64,000 nt of DNA from Rhizobiales bacterium Y(2018) (GTDB lineage Bacteria; Pseudomonadota; Alphaproteobacteria; Rhizobiales; Aestuariivirgaceae). Positions 34,886-43,722 of this stretch are shown here, piece after piece. Under the pieces are notes generated by a model. That model was not told where the DNA came from. It searched no databases and saw nothing but the letters and a program-made list of their open reading frames with translations. The stretch is from positions 52,472 through 116,471 of the forward strand of contig SCPD01000020.1 in NCBI GenBank assembly GCA_005502925.1, in the 5' to 3' direction. Each line of letters opens with the position of its first letter. Position 1 is the first letter of the stretch. Both the position numbers and the translations under genes were made by a program.

Positions 34886-35541
34886 TCGGCGACCTTGAAA
34901 CGATGGTGGATCCAATCGACGAGCTTCGCTTGCGGATAGCCCATCAGCCAGTAGAGCGCCGCCATGGCGGTCAGCACTTCGAGAATGCGATAGGTCTCGG
35001 CCCGGATCTGCAGCGCCACATAGGACAGCTCCGACACCGCGATGATCGAGACGAGCGAGGTGTCCTTGAACAGCGACACCCAGGTCGAGGCGAGCGCCGG
35101 CAGCACGCGCATGAGGGCTTGCGGCGCGACGATACGGCAGAACACGCTGAAGCGGCTCATGCCCAGCGCCAGGCCGGCATTCCACTGGCCTTGCCTGATC
35201 GAGACGATGCCGGACCGGAAGGTCTCCGAATTGAAGGCCGAGATATTGCAGGCGAGGCCGACGATCGCGGTGGCGATCTGCGACAGCTGGATGTCGAAAT
35301 AGGCCGGCAGCACATAATAGACCCAGTAGATCTGCAGGATCAGCGGCGTGGCGCGGAAGAATTCGACGAAGGCGGTCGCCGCCATCGCAAGCGGCTTGAT
35401 GCCGGACAGTCGTAAGAGCGCCAGCGCCAGCCCGCCCGGAATGGCGAGCAGCATGGTGACGACGGAGAGCCAGATGGTCATCCAGGCGCCGTCGAGAAGG
35501 CGCGGCAGGCTCGACCAGACGATGTTCCAGTCGAAAGTCAT
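34882..35541 (-). CDS. Polar amino acid ABC transporter permease
   Basis: A 219-residue HisM/GlnP-type permease with about five membrane helices, starting [20 protein letters not shown]. The cytoplasmic EAA loop is [20 protein letters not shown] followed by [15 protein letters not shown]. It overlaps the companion permease (four bases) and the ATPase (four bases), so the three are translationally coupled. Confidence 0.9.
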   Translation of the reverse strand: MTFDWNIVWSSLPRLLDGAWMTIWLSVVTMLLAIPGGLALALLRLSGIKPLAMAATAFVEFFRATPLILQIYWVYYVLPAYFDIQLSQIATAIVGLACNISAFNSETFRSGIVSIRQGQWNAGLALGMSRFSVFCRIVAPQALMRVLPALASTWVSLFKDTSLVSIIAVSELSYVALQIRAETYRILEVLTAMAALYWLMGYPQAKLVDWIHHRFKVAE

Positions 35542-36203
35542 GACGAGCCCAGATGCGAAAGGCGCCGATACAGCCGGTCGACGCCACGCGCCACCGGATA
35601 GCAGAGGATGAAATAAGCGAGCATGGCGGCGGTATAGAGCTCGAAGGGCCGGAAGGTCTTGCCGGCGACGATCTGCGTCTGGCGCAGAAGCTCCGGCACC
35701 GCGATGACGGACGCGATGGCACTGTCCTTGATGGCGATGACGAACAGCGAACCGAGCGCCGGCAGCATGCGGATGATCGCTTGCGGCAGGATGATGGTTC
35801 TGATCGCCTGGAACCGGCTCATGCCCAGCGCCAGCCCCGCCTGCATCTGGTTGCGGCGGACTGAAGTGAGACCGGCGCGGATCGTTTCCGACACATAAGC
35901 GCCGAGATGCAGTCCGAGCCCCGCAATGCCGGCGGTCACCGCATTGATCGACGCGCCGATGAGCAGCGGAAAGGCGAAGAAGGTCCATACCAGGATGACG
36001 AGGAGAGGGATAGCGCGCATGCTGTCGACATAGAAGCCGAGCACGACATTCGTCATGCGCCCGCCATAGGTGCGCAGCGCCCCGACGAGCGTGCCGATGA
36101 CGAAGCCGAGCGCCGTCGACATCACGCTGACGAAGATCGTCATGCCGAGCGCTTTGAGCAGAAACGGCCAGCTCGTCAGGATCGGTGTGAGGTTGATGTC
36201 CAA
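35538..36203 (-). CDS. Polar amino acid ABC transporter permease
   Basis: A 221-residue HisQ-type permease, starting [20 protein letters not shown], with an EAA loop [20 protein letters not shown] and [13 protein letters not shown]. It pairs with the following permease as the membrane half of an amino acid type importer. The binding-protein gene lies upstream at 36411-37250, separated by about 200 bases that hold an inverted-repeat element. Confidence 0.9.
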   Translation of the reverse strand: MDINLTPILTSWPFLLKALGMTIFVSVMSTALGFVIGTLVGALRTYGGRMTNVVLGFYVDSMRAIPLLVILVWTFFAFPLLIGASINAVTAGIAGLGLHLGAYVSETIRAGLTSVRRNQMQAGLALGMSRFQAIRTIILPQAIIRMLPALGSLFVIAIKDSAIASVIAVPELLRQTQIVAGKTFRPFELYTAAMLAYFILCYPVARGVDRLYRRLSHLGSS

Positions 36204-36233
36204 ATTTTATCCTCGCCCCGCGCCTCTCCAAGA

Positions 36234-36389
36234 TTCCCCCTCTCCCGCTTGCGGGAGAGGGTGCCCGACAGGGCGGGTGAGGGTGTTGGTTCGACCGGTT
36301 GTACTTTGTCAGGTTCTAAGTAGGTGTCGAGAGACACCCTCATCCGGCGCTTCGCGCCACCTTCTCCCGCAAGCGGGAGAAGGGGAAGA
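36234..36389. repeat. Long inverted-repeat intergenic element, copy 1
   Basis: Outer arms contain CCCTCTCCCGCTTGCGGGAG and, 100 bases on, CTCCCGCAAGCGGGAGAAGG; the inner part has GTGAGGGTGTTGG and ACACCCTCATCC. The whole unit is a nested inverted repeat that can fold into a cruciform-like hairpin. Two related copies occur at 56294-56438 and 59521-59666. It lies between the permease and the binding-protein genes of one operon. Such elements are common in Hyphomicrobiales, from memory. Confidence 0.8.
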
Positions 36390-36410
36390 TGACGGGACGG
36401 ATCGGCCCGC

Positions 36411-37250
36411 TTACCCGCCCGCCTTCAACAGCTTGATCTCTTCCGCCGTCACCTGGTCCTTCATCTCGTCATAGACGGCCTGCAGCCAGGCGAGGAAAGC
36501 CGGGTCCTTCTTGTCGACGGCGAGACCGACATCGGTCGCCATCTCGGTGCTCTTGAGACAATCATCGCCCGACGGGAAGGAGACGAGCCCCTTGACCTGG
36601 CGCTCGAGCGCCGGCCAGGCGACATTGTCGATGGTGGCGAAATCGGCGCGCTTGGCGAGGATCTCTTCCACCGGCGCATTGGCGCCGGAGCCCGCCACAC
36701 CTTTGAGTGTCGCTTTCGGGAAACGCGTCGGCGCCCAGGTCTCGGGCGGGGTGCCGGTGAAATAGACCATGGTGAGGCCATCGCGGTTGAGATCGTCGAC
36801 CGTCTTCACATCCTTGAGCTTCGGATTGTCGGCAAGGCCGAACATGCACAGGCTCGAGCGCGAATAGACGACGAAGTTCACCACTTCCTGGCGCTTCGGC
36901 GTCACCGCCAGCGGCGCAATGGAAATGTCGGCCTCACCGGTGGCAAGGATCGGCACCTTGGTTTCATGGCTCACCGGCACCACTTCGAGCTTCACGCCGA
37001 GCCGCTTGGCATATTCCTCGGCGAGGACCCAGGCAGGGCCGGAAAATTGCGGACCCGAGCCCGAGGTGTTCTCGGGCAGCCAGGGGAATTCGCCGATCGC
37101 CGCGACCTTGAGCGTGCCGCGCGCTTTGATGGCATCGATCTTCGGGCTGGCGCCGGCCGCCGGCACATCGGCGCCGGCAAAAGCGCTTCCCGAAAATCCC
37201 ACAAGCAGCGCCATGGCGAGCGCCGCCGGACGGAGAAAGTTCAGCTTCAT
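36411..37250 (-). CDS. Polar amino acid ABC transporter substrate-binding protein
   Basis: A 279-residue family 3 periplasmic binding protein. The signal peptide is MKLNFLRPAALAMALLVGFS with cleavage near AFA-GAD. The ligand-binding fold is seen in GTLKVAAIGEFPWLPEN, GEADISIAPLAVTPKRQEVV and DLNRDGLTMVYFTGTPPETW. It is first in the minus-strand transporter operon and divergent from a GntR regulator with a TTGTATACAA palindrome in between. The ligand is unknown; the enzymes downstream (enolase superfamily, SDR, amidase) suggest a hydroxylated or amide compound. Confidence 0.88.
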   Translation of the reverse strand: MKLNFLRPAALAMALLVGFSGSAFAGADVPAAGASPKIDAIKARGTLKVAAIGEFPWLPENTSGSGPQFSGPAWVLAEEYAKRLGVKLEVVPVSHETKVPILATGEADISIAPLAVTPKRQEVVNFVVYSRSSLCMFGLADNPKLKDVKTVDDLNRDGLTMVYFTGTPPETWAPTRFPKATLKGVAGSGANAPVEEILAKRADFATIDNVAWPALERQVKGLVSFPSGDDCLKSTEMATDVGLAVDKKDPAFLAWLQAVYDEMKDQVTAEEIKLLKAGG

Positions 37251-37348
37251 CGTTCACTCCCTGAATGAGCCGGCTTCCGGGCCGGCCGTCCTTGTGGCCG
37301 GGTGGCCCGGCCTTCCTCCCGCGCCGATGGTTGCGCGTGATGGTCTAT

Positions 37349-37358
37349 TTGTATACAA
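37349..37358. promoter_or_regulatory. TTGTATACAA palindrome, candidate GntR operator
   Basis: A perfect 10-bp palindrome between the binding-protein gene (minus) and the GntR gene (plus). TTGTATACAA is a well-known operator form for FCD-type GntR regulators, so autoregulation and control of the transporter operon are likely. Confidence 0.65.
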
Positions 37359-37419
37359 TTAGTTTGAATGCGCAATAGGGAATTGAGAATCGTTGCTGAA
37401 ACCATGAAGAAGATAGGGA

Positions 37420-38079
37420 ATGACCATGGCTGACGCCCCGATTCTGCCCTTTGCCCGCTCGCCGAGCCTTGCCGACCAGGCGGCCGAGGCGATCGTAGGC
37501 GGCATCGCCGCCGGCATCTTCAAGCCGGGGGAAAGACTGGTCGAAGCCAATCTCGCCGCCACCTTGCAGATGAGTCGCGTGCCCTTGCGCGAGGCGCTGA
37601 AAATCCTCGAAGCGCAGGGCATCGTGGCGAGCACGCCGCATCGCGGCACCTTCATTCCGGCTTTCGACGACAAGCGCATCGATCAGATCTGTGAGGTCCG
37701 CATTTCGCTCGAGAAGATCGCGCTCAGGGACGCCCTCGCCAACCGCGCGGCGCTCCCCGCTCTGGTGAAACAGCTCGATCAGATTATCGCCACCATGGAG
37801 CAGGCGGCCTCCCGCCTCGACTGGATGGGGGTCAGCAAAGCCGATCTCAGCTTCCATCGCGCCATCTGCGAGGCGTCCGAGAACGCCATCGTGCGCACGC
37901 TCTGGGAATCGCTCGCCCGCCATGTGCTGATCGTCTTCGGCCAGGAGATCCGCGACGAGAAGGACGCGGTGGTCATGGGCCCGCATCACCGCCGCCTGCG
38001 CGACCTCATTGCCGCCGCCGATATCGACACGCTGCTGCGCGAGATCCCGGGACACATCTTGCGCCTGCGCGGTCGCTGA
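37420..38079 (+). CDS. GntR-family regulator (FCD subfamily)
   Basis: A 219-residue regulator. The winged helix (about 15-80) has LADQAAEAIVGGIAAGIFKP and LQMSRVPLREALKILEAQG. The FCD domain has DLSFHRAICEASENAI and MGPHHRRLRDLI as candidate metal-site segments. A second ATG six bases on (37426) has a better-placed GGGA and could be the true start. Divergent from the 37250-31225 operon, which it probably represses. Confidence 0.9.
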   Translation: MTMADAPILPFARSPSLADQAAEAIVGGIAAGIFKPGERLVEANLAATLQMSRVPLREALKILEAQGIVASTPHRGTFIPAFDDKRIDQICEVRISLEKIALRDALANRAALPALVKQLDQIIATMEQAASRLDWMGVSKADLSFHRAICEASENAIVRTLWESLARHVLIVFGQEIRDEKDAVVMGPHHRRLRDLIAAADIDTLLREIPGHILRLRGR

Positions 38080-38081
38080 CT

Positions 38082-38113
38082 TCAGTAAATAAAAAGGGCG
38101 CTCACGCGCCCTT
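38082..38113 (-). terminator. Rho-independent terminator for the outer-membrane protein gene
   Basis: On the minus strand AAGGGCGC, loop GTGA, GCGCCCTT is followed by TTTATTT. It sits 24 bases after the stop of the minus-strand gene at 38137 and also lies just past the end of the GntR gene. Confidence 0.8.
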
Positions 38114-38136
38114 CAGTTCGCCGTCGCGGGATCTTC

Positions 38137-38886
38137 TTACGGAGAGAAGTGCCAGCTCACGCCCGCGCGCACCGCGTGGAAGGTGTTCTCGAATTCGAGC
38201 TGGCTGATGGCGAAATTGTCCATATCGAGATCCGTGTCGCCGAGATCGGTATAGCGATATTCGATGCGGGCGCTCACATCGTCGGTGAGCGCATATTCGA
38301 GACCGCCGCCGACAGTCCATCCCCATTCCGTGTCCTTGTTCGATGCGTCGGAAGCTTCCGCCAACGATGCCTCGACCTTGACTCCGCCGACCGCGAGGCC
38401 GCCCGTCGCATAGAGAAGAGCGCGATCGAAGGCGAAGCCGGCGCGCAGCCGCAAGGAGCCCAGCCAGTCGATCTCCTGGCTTGCATCGCCTTCATCCTCA
38501 TTGTCGTTGTCGACATGGATGATATCGGTATCGCCATCGATGTCGGCAAATTCGATGTCGCCTTCGACACCGAGAACCAGGCTGTCCGATTGCCAGTTGT
38601 AGCCGGCATGGAGACCGCCCACGAAGCCATCCATATCGATCGAGCCGTCCTTCAGCGGGTGGAACTCCACCGGGTCGCTGAAGGCTGCTACCCCTTCGCT
38701 TTGGATGGTTATGGTAGGCTCCGCTCCGCCCTCCACAATGACATCGTTCTCGCCCCAGCCATAGCCGGCTTGCAGGCCAACATAAGGTCCGGTCCAGTCA
38801 TAGGCGGCGGGCTCGATGATATCGGCGGCCTGCGCCGCGGAGAGTGTCGCCAGCAATGCGGCGGCGGCAAGAAGCGGTTTTTTCAC
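38137..38886 (-). CDS. Outer-membrane beta-barrel protein (Omp25/Omp31-like)
   Basis: A 249-residue outer-membrane protein. The signal peptide is MKKPLLAAAALLATLSAAQA. The mature protein starts with the AYDWTGPYVGLQAGYGWGEN segment seen in Omp25/Omp31 porin-like proteins of Hyphomicrobiales, and ends in a terminal strand HAVRAGVSWHFSP with the aromatic residue near the end needed for assembly. Acidic loop residues are common (DNDNEDEGDASQE). It forms a single transcription unit with a terminator at 38082-38113. Confidence 0.88.
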   Translation of the reverse strand: MKKPLLAAAALLATLSAAQAADIIEPAAYDWTGPYVGLQAGYGWGENDVIVEGGAEPTITIQSEGVAAFSDPVEFHPLKDGSIDMDGFVGGLHAGYNWQSDSLVLGVEGDIEFADIDGDTDIIHVDNDNEDEGDASQEIDWLGSLRLRAGFAFDRALLYATGGLAVGGVKVEASLAEASDASNKDTEWGWTVGGGLEYALTDDVSARIEYRYTDLGDTDLDMDNFAISQLEFENTFHAVRAGVSWHFSP

Positions 38887-39093
38887 TTTGACTGTCCCCG
38901 TGCAGGATATGTGTCCTGAGATTTCATAACACAGGGTAATTTTGGCCGGATACCCACATATGGAGCTGACAGGCAGATTCCGGGGACTTGTGGCTTTTAG
39001 GTAACAAGGCCGCCGATCCTTGGAAATGTGAGTTGTTTCAAGGACTTCATGAACCGAGTCCGGCTTGTGAGCCGGTCTTCGCGCCCGCCGCGG

Positions 39094-39612
39094 CTACTTG
39101 CTGCCGCTGCAATACAAGGCGGAAGCATCGATCTCATTGCCCATGACATGCGGCATAAGGGTGAAGGCCCCAATCAGAACGGCCGCGATGGCTGAAATCA
39201 GGACAGCACCCGCCGCAACATCCTTCGCCGCTTTGATCGCCGGATGGTGTTCGCGGCTTATCGCATTGCATGTCTGTTCGACGGCCGTATTGAAGGTTTC
39301 CGCCATGAGCACAAGAGCGATGGCGAGTATGATCCATGGCCACTCCGTCACGCTCAAGCTGAACCAGATGCCGGCAACGGCCACGGCGATTGCCGCGCCG
39401 AGGTGAATGCGCATATTGGGCTCATGGCGCGCGAGAAGGCCGATGCCATCCACGGCATGAGCAATGCTGCGCAGGCGTCCATTGGAGCGTGGGACGATAT
39501 CTTCCTTCACGATCGTTGCGGCGAGCCGCCAGGCGAGCGGATTGGGCCGCCCCGCCATCACGAAGCGGGTCAGCAGCGCGAGCAAAGCGGCGATCACAGT
39601 GCAGCAGACCAT
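39094..39612 (-). CDS. DgkA-like lipid kinase (diacylglycerol/undecaprenol kinase family)
   Basis: A 172-residue membrane protein of the prokaryotic diacylglycerol kinase family. The core motif ALVLMAETFNTAVEQTCNAI, followed by HHPAIKAAKDVAAGAVLISA, matches the family pattern NTAIE...AKD.AAAVL. Several membrane helices are predicted by eye. It is longer than E. coli DgkA (122 residues), with an N-terminal extension that includes another hydrophobic helix. The ATG at 39612 lies eight bases after the stop of the linalool-dehydratase-like gene, so they are co-transcribed. The lipid substrate is unknown. Confidence 0.82.
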   Translation of the reverse strand: MVCCTVIAALLALLTRFVMAGRPNPLAWRLAATIVKEDIVPRSNGRLRSIAHAVDGIGLLARHEPNMRIHLGAAIAVAVAGIWFSLSVTEWPWIILAIALVLMAETFNTAVEQTCNAISREHHPAIKAAKDVAAGAVLISAIAAVLIGAFTLMPHVMGNEIDASALYCSGSK

Positions 39613-39619
39613 GAATCTC

Positions 39620-41497
39620 TCAGGCCAAGGGTTTGATGGTAAGGGCGGTGCGGCCATGAAGAACGACACGCAGCGTGGCATGTCCGGCGCGGTCGGCTGT
39701 CAGGACAGGCTCGCCTTCTTGACCGGTGCGATATCTCTGTTCAGGCATGAGGCCGCTGAACTCGATTGACTGTGTGCCGTCGCTGCGGCCCGGATAGAGC
39801 ACTAAATGCAGCTTGTTTCCTTCCGCCTGTGCCCGTGCGATCAGCACTTCGGGATAGGAAGCTTGCGCGAGACGCGGACCGCTCTCTGAACGGGAATGCG
39901 CGACGAGATCGCGCCAGCCGTTCCTTCGCGTAGAGCGCGCCGCGATCTCCAGGGCATGCGCCCACAGCGAGGCTCGCTCACGATGAATGACGCCATGATC
40001 CAGATGCGAGGGGCACTCCATCTCGAGCCGCCGCAGACATTCATCGGCGATTTCTGTATCACCCATCTCCGCCGCCGCGGCTGCGGTGGCGGTGTAGCTC
40101 GTGGCGCGGCTCACGCCGTAATTGCCGATATCGGCAGGCCAGAACAGACGCGGCCAATTTTCCTTATCGAGCTTGGCGCGGATTCGCTGCCAATGCGCCT
40201 CAGCGAGATCCGGCGCGAGGCTGTTGAGGAACAGGCACGGAAAGCTCTGCATGACGATCCCGCCAGGTGTGGGCGGCGCAATCCCCGTCAGTGCCGAACG
40301 GAAGGCGATGAAGCTGCCATCGGCTTTCGTGCCTTCACGATCCAGGCTGCGCAGGAAGACCTCTGCAAGACGCGGCCAGTGGCCGGCGCCCGTGTGAGCA
40401 TCGGCTGCCTTGAGGCCGGTCATGGTGATGAGATTGCACAGCGGATATATCCAATTGGGCTCGCAGGCGAGCAGCCCGTAAGGCGCGGTTACATATTGCT
40501 GCGCCAGGCGGCCCGTGATCGCGGCCAGATCATAGCGGCGCCACTCGCGCCCTTTATCGTGGAGGATGAGATCGTTCCCGGTGCCGCCAATCGCCATCTG
40601 CAGCGCGGTGAAACCTGGATACATGATGTTCTGGTGCGGGATGGGATCGGCGTCCAGGCGAAAATTTCCCCACGCATTTTCGAGACGCCAATAGGACCAC
40701 ATCCGCCGGTCGCCGATCTTGGTCAGCAGTCTTTGCTGCGCCTCGTAATAGTAGGCGTCAGCGGCCGGCGCAGTGCGATGCCGGGCGAGGGCCAGGGCAT
40801 AAGCGACGAAATTGACCTGATAACGCACCGCGGCGCTTTGGAACTGGTCGCGCCATTCGAAGCCGTCGAAACGTTCGACCGGCTGGAGCGCGCGATCGAG
40901 CAGGAGACGCAGACGCTGCAGCTCTTCCAGCGAGAGTTCGGCGGCGTCGGAATTTTTCGGCTCAGGCAGAACGACGACGGATTGTGCGCGTGGCGGCTTG
41001 ATCGGGTGCAACACGGCAAGGCCTAGCCCGATCACGGCGAAAGGCGCGAGAAGGGACGGCCATCCCGAAGCAGCTTGCGTGCTGCTCAAACTGAAGAGAT
41101 TTGGAGCGCTGGAAACCGCCGCCAAGATTGTCCAGATGAGCAAGGGGGCGATGAGATTGCCGGTCGCGAACCACAGGACAAGGGCCATCATGAAGAGACC
41201 TAGTCCCGCCAGAAACAAAACAGTGGCGATGGCGAACTGATCTCCCGCCGCCCAGTGCAGGAAGCCCGCGCCGGGAAACATCGTGCCGAGCAGCGCAGGC
41301 ACGAATGCGGACGGCACGGCATAGGAAGCAATGGTGAGCGCGGTCACGAGTCCGCCATAGAGGGTGAGCACACAGCGCTGCCGTTTCACATGAAAGGGAG
41401 TAACGGAATCTTCTTGCAAATAACTTTGTATTGCAAAGTAAAAGCGCAAAAAAGGGAACTTGCCCGCGCGGGCGGCCGCATGCGGTGACGATTTCAT
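39620..41497 (-). CDS. Membrane protein with linalool dehydratase/isomerase-like domain
   Basis: A 625-residue protein. Residues about 40-165 hold four or so membrane helices (for example VLTLYGGLVTALTIASYAVP). From about 205 an alpha/alpha-barrel domain like linalool dehydratase/isomerase follows: ENAWGNFRLD, HQNIMYPGFTALQ (288-300), and LLACEPNWIYPLCN with Cys345 and Cys354. In the Castellaniella enzyme, as I recall it, Cys171 and Cys180 have the same nine-residue spacing, and a His lies four residues after Met125; here that position is Phe296. So it is a homologue of uncertain chemistry. The ATG at 41497 overlaps the regulator stop (ATGA) and has GGAGAAG upstream, yet a palindromic operator copy (41417-41444) lies inside the first 27 codons; an internal start near 41386 is possible. 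Confidence 0.75.
   Translation of the reverse strand: MKSSPHAAARAGKFPFLRFYFAIQSYLQEDSVTPFHVKRQRCVLTLYGGLVTALTIASYAVPSAFVPALLGTMFPGAGFLHWAAGDQFAIATVLFLAGLGLFMMALVLWFATGNLIAPLLIWTILAAVSSAPNLFSLSSTQAASGWPSLLAPFAVIGLGLAVLHPIKPPRAQSVVVLPEPKNSDAAELSLEELQRLRLLLDRALQPVERFDGFEWRDQFQSAAVRYQVNFVAYALALARHRTAPAADAYYYEAQQRLLTKIGDRRMWSYWRLENAWGNFRLDADPIPHQNIMYPGFTALQMAIGGTGNDLILHDKGREWRRYDLAAITGRLAQQYVTAPYGLLACEPNWIYPLCNLITMTGLKAADAHTGAGHWPRLAEVFLRSLDREGTKADGSFIAFRSALTGIAPPTPGGIVMQSFPCLFLNSLAPDLAEAHWQRIRAKLDKENWPRLFWPADIGNYGVSRATSYTATAAAAAEMGDTEIADECLRRLEMECPSHLDHGVIHRERASLWAHALEIAARSTRRNGWRDLVAHSRSESGPRLAQASYPEVLIARAQAEGNKLHLVLYPGRSDGTQSIEFSGLMPEQRYRTGQEGEPVLTADRAGHATLRVVLHGRTALTIKPLA
41417..41444. promoter_or_regulatory. 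Second copy of the AT-rich operator motif, inside the 5' end of a gene
   Basis: CAAATAACTTT, then seven bases, then AAAGT. It shares 21 of 23 positions with the left part of the motif at 42458-42486, but its right arm is only partly symmetrical. It falls within the first codons of the linalool-dehydratase-like gene. A second binding site for the local regulator, or a second promoter, is inferred. Confidence 0.55.
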
Positions 41498-41856
41498 GCG
41501 AACTTCTCCGACGGCTTGCGCTTGGTGATGTGTTTCTCCACCCGCTTCGCCCGGCGCAGCACCTGTTCGAGGACGCCCAGATAATCTGAGAAGCGAGCCC
41601 GTCCCCTATCGGTCAGCTGGCAGGTCGTCAGTGGCCGCCGGCCTTCGAACCCTTTGCTGACGCTGATCATGCCGGCCTCTTCGAGGATCTGCACATGCCG
41701 GCTGAGATTGCCGTCGGTCAGGCGGCAGAGCTCGCGCAATTCGGTGAAGCACAATCCGGTCGGATGATCGGCGAGCGATGTCAGGATGCTGAGGCGCGCT
41801 TTTTCATGCAGCACCCGGTCAAGCCCGTCGAAGGCGAAGTCATTTTTCTCAGCCAT
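41494..41856 (-). CDS. Winged-helix transcriptional regulator (ArsR/MarR-like)
   Basis: A 120-residue winged-helix protein with VLHEKARLSILTSLADHPTG, the recognition part LCRLTDGNLSRHVQILEEAG and the wing KGFEGRRPLTTCQLTDRGR. It resembles the small regulators annotated as winged helix DNA-binding domain (ArsR-like). There is no cysteine metal site of classical ArsR type. It sits between two membrane protein genes that it overlaps at both ends, and matching AT-rich palindromes flank the cluster, so it is a likely autoregulator. Confidence 0.85.
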   Translation of the reverse strand: MAEKNDFAFDGLDRVLHEKARLSILTSLADHPTGLCFTELRELCRLTDGNLSRHVQILEEAGMISVSKGFEGRRPLTTCQLTDRGRARFSDYLGVLEQVLRRAKRVEKHITKRKPSEKFA

Positions 41857-42442
41857 GGGTTCTCTCTGCGGAAGCGAAATGAAGGATGCTGGCGACGAGT
41901 AATTGTCCGACGCCGAAGGGCAGGCCCATCAGCCAAGCGGTGGCGATACCGTCATTCGTGCTGAGCAGCAGCGAAATCGTACCAGTGGCATAATAGAAGA
42001 GCGCCGCCCAGACCATCTGCCGGGGCAGATTGCCGAGCACCGCATAGAGGCCGACACCCATCAGCAATTGCCAGAGGCCCGGCAGCAGCCGCGCATGTTC
42101 CGGCACCTGCAGAAGGACGACAACGCCGGCAATGGCGCCGGCCGCCGCGGTCGGCAGGAAACGTTCCAACGTGATGCTCACCAGTCGGCTCGCCATCGAG
42201 CGGTGCAGCCGCCGCGCCCGCACGATGGCTTCCGTGCCGATCATCAGCGCCGAGACCGCCGCCAGCAAAATCCAGACGAACAGGCCGGTATCCCACCCGA
42301 CCGTTTGCCAGGTCGCCAGAGCGACCGCCAGAAGCCCGGTCAACGCCACGATGCCCGGCGCAAAACCTTGAAAACGCGAGCTCGCCGCGAGTTGCCCGCG
42401 CAGGCGCGCAATATCATCGAGTGCCTGGTCGAGGTCCTGCAT
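41849..42442 (-). CDS. Hypothetical membrane protein
   Basis: A protein of about 197 residues with a soluble N-terminus (MQDLDQALDDIARLRGQLAA) and about five hydrophobic helices, for example GIVALTGLLAVALATWQTV and FVWILLAAVSALMIGTEAIV. No family recognised. I preferred the ATG at 42442 because the 29-bp palindrome at 42458-42486 lies just upstream; a TTG at 42508 would put the operator inside the gene. It overlaps the winged-helix regulator by eight bases and is the first gene of the operon. Confidence 0.7.
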   Translation of the reverse strand: MQDLDQALDDIARLRGQLAASSRFQGFAPGIVALTGLLAVALATWQTVGWDTGLFVWILLAAVSALMIGTEAIVRARRLHRSMASRLVSITLERFLPTAAAGAIAGVVVLLQVPEHARLLPGLWQLLMGVGLYAVLGNLPRQMVWAALFYYATGTISLLLSTNDGIATAWLMGLPFGVGQLLVASILHFASAERTHG

Positions 42443-42457
42443 GGCGCTTGAGTAGCG

Positions 42458-42486
42458 CAAATAACTTTGCATTGTAAAGTTATTTG
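42458..42486. promoter_or_regulatory. 29-bp inverted repeat, candidate operator
   Basis: CAAATAACTTT and AAAGTTATTTG are exact 11-base reverse complements separated by GCATTGT. AT-rich in a GC-rich region and located 16 bases upstream of the first gene of the minus-strand operon, it is probably the operator of the winged-helix regulator at 41494. Confidence 0.7.
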
Positions 42487-42645
42487 TGAGGACCGAGAGC
42501 GCTCCCAAAATGCGAAGCAGGCCGTGAATTAAATTTCATATAATGTCATGAATTGAAAGGAAATTTCACACAACCGGCTATTCAGCTGCGCTAGAGACCA
42601 GAAAACGCCGGTACCCTAACGCTTAACAGCAGCAACAAAATCTGG

Positions 42646-43722
42646 ATGCCTGGCCAAGTGACTTCCTTACCCCCCAAGATAGATCTCTATAGCGATACGG
42701 TTACGCGACCATCCATTGCGATGCGTAAGGCAATGATGGAGGCCGACGTCGGAAACGAACAGGCCTTCGAGGATCCGACGGTCAACCTGCTCAACGACAT
42801 GGTTGCGGAGCTCACCGGAAAGGAAGCGGCCGTATATCTGCCGTCCGGCACCATGTGCAACGAGATTGCCTTCAGGGTGCATTGCCGCCAGGGCGATGAG
42901 ATTATTCTCGACAAGACCAGCCACCCCTTGCACTGGGAGGCGGGCGGCCCCGCGGCGCTTTCGGGCGCGATGTGCCGTCCCGTGGAGGGCATCCGCGGGG
43001 TATTCACCGCAGCACAGGTGCATGAGTTTGTCAGACCGAAAAACAAGCTCATGCCGCGTAGCGCGCTGGTATCGATAGAGAACACCGCCGGCGGCGGAGG
43101 CGGTACGGTATGGCCCATCGAACGGGTCACGGAAGTCGCAGGCGCGGCACGGGCTCACAACCTCGCCGTCCACATGGACGGAGCGCGCCTGTTGAATGCC
43201 GTAGTCGCTTCCGGTACGCCGGCCAGCGCCTATGGCAACTTGGTCGACTCCTTGTGGATCGACCTGTCAAAGGGACTTGGTTGCCCTGTCGGTGCCGTGC
43301 TCGCGGGATCGAAGGAATTCATCGCCGAGGCGTGGCGATTCAAGCATCAATTCGGTGGCGCCATGCGGCAGGCCGGGATAATCGCGGCGGCTGGCGTGTA
43401 TGCGCTGCGGCACAATATCGAACGGCTGGCCGAAGACCATGACAATGCGAAGTTGCTCGCTGAGGGATTGGCGCAGATAAAAGGGATCGAGATAGATCCC
43501 CGGGCGGTCGAAACCAATATCGTCTTTTTTGGTGTGTCCGGAACCGGCCTGTCCACGACAGACTTCTCTGCCCGGCTCTTGTCTGAACACGGCATACGCA
43601 TCGGTGCGGCCTCGCCGCGTGCAATGCGTGCACTCACGCATCTCGACGTTTCGCGGGCGAATATCGAGACCACCCTTCGGGCAATTGAGAAGCTGACGGC
43701 GCAGGCGAGCCAGCTCGCATGA
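42646..43722 (+). CDS. Threonine aldolase family PLP enzyme (LtaE-like)
   Basis: A 358-residue fold type I PLP enzyme. The start IDLYSDTVTRPSIAMRKAM and VYLPSGTMCNEIA match low-specificity L-threonine aldolases; the PLP lysine is Lys209 in LWIDLSKGLGCPVGAV. These enzymes cleave beta-hydroxy amino acids to glycine and an aldehyde; relatives act on beta-hydroxyaspartate. The start at 42646 has no clear Shine-Dalgarno; a GTG at 42658 is also possible. The stop overlaps the permease start by four bases, which ties it to amino acid uptake. Confidence 0.85.
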   Translation: MPGQVTSLPPKIDLYSDTVTRPSIAMRKAMMEADVGNEQAFEDPTVNLLNDMVAELTGKEAAVYLPSGTMCNEIAFRVHCRQGDEIILDKTSHPLHWEAGGPAALSGAMCRPVEGIRGVFTAAQVHEFVRPKNKLMPRSALVSIENTAGGGGGTVWPIERVTEVAGAARAHNLAVHMDGARLLNAVVASGTPASAYGNLVDSLWIDLSKGLGCPVGAVLAGSKEFIAEAWRFKHQFGGAMRQAGIIAAAGVYALRHNIERLAEDHDNAKLLAEGLAQIKGIEIDPRAVETNIVFFGVSGTGLSTTDFSARLLSEHGIRIGAASPRAMRALTHLDVSRANIETTLRAIEKLTAQASQLA

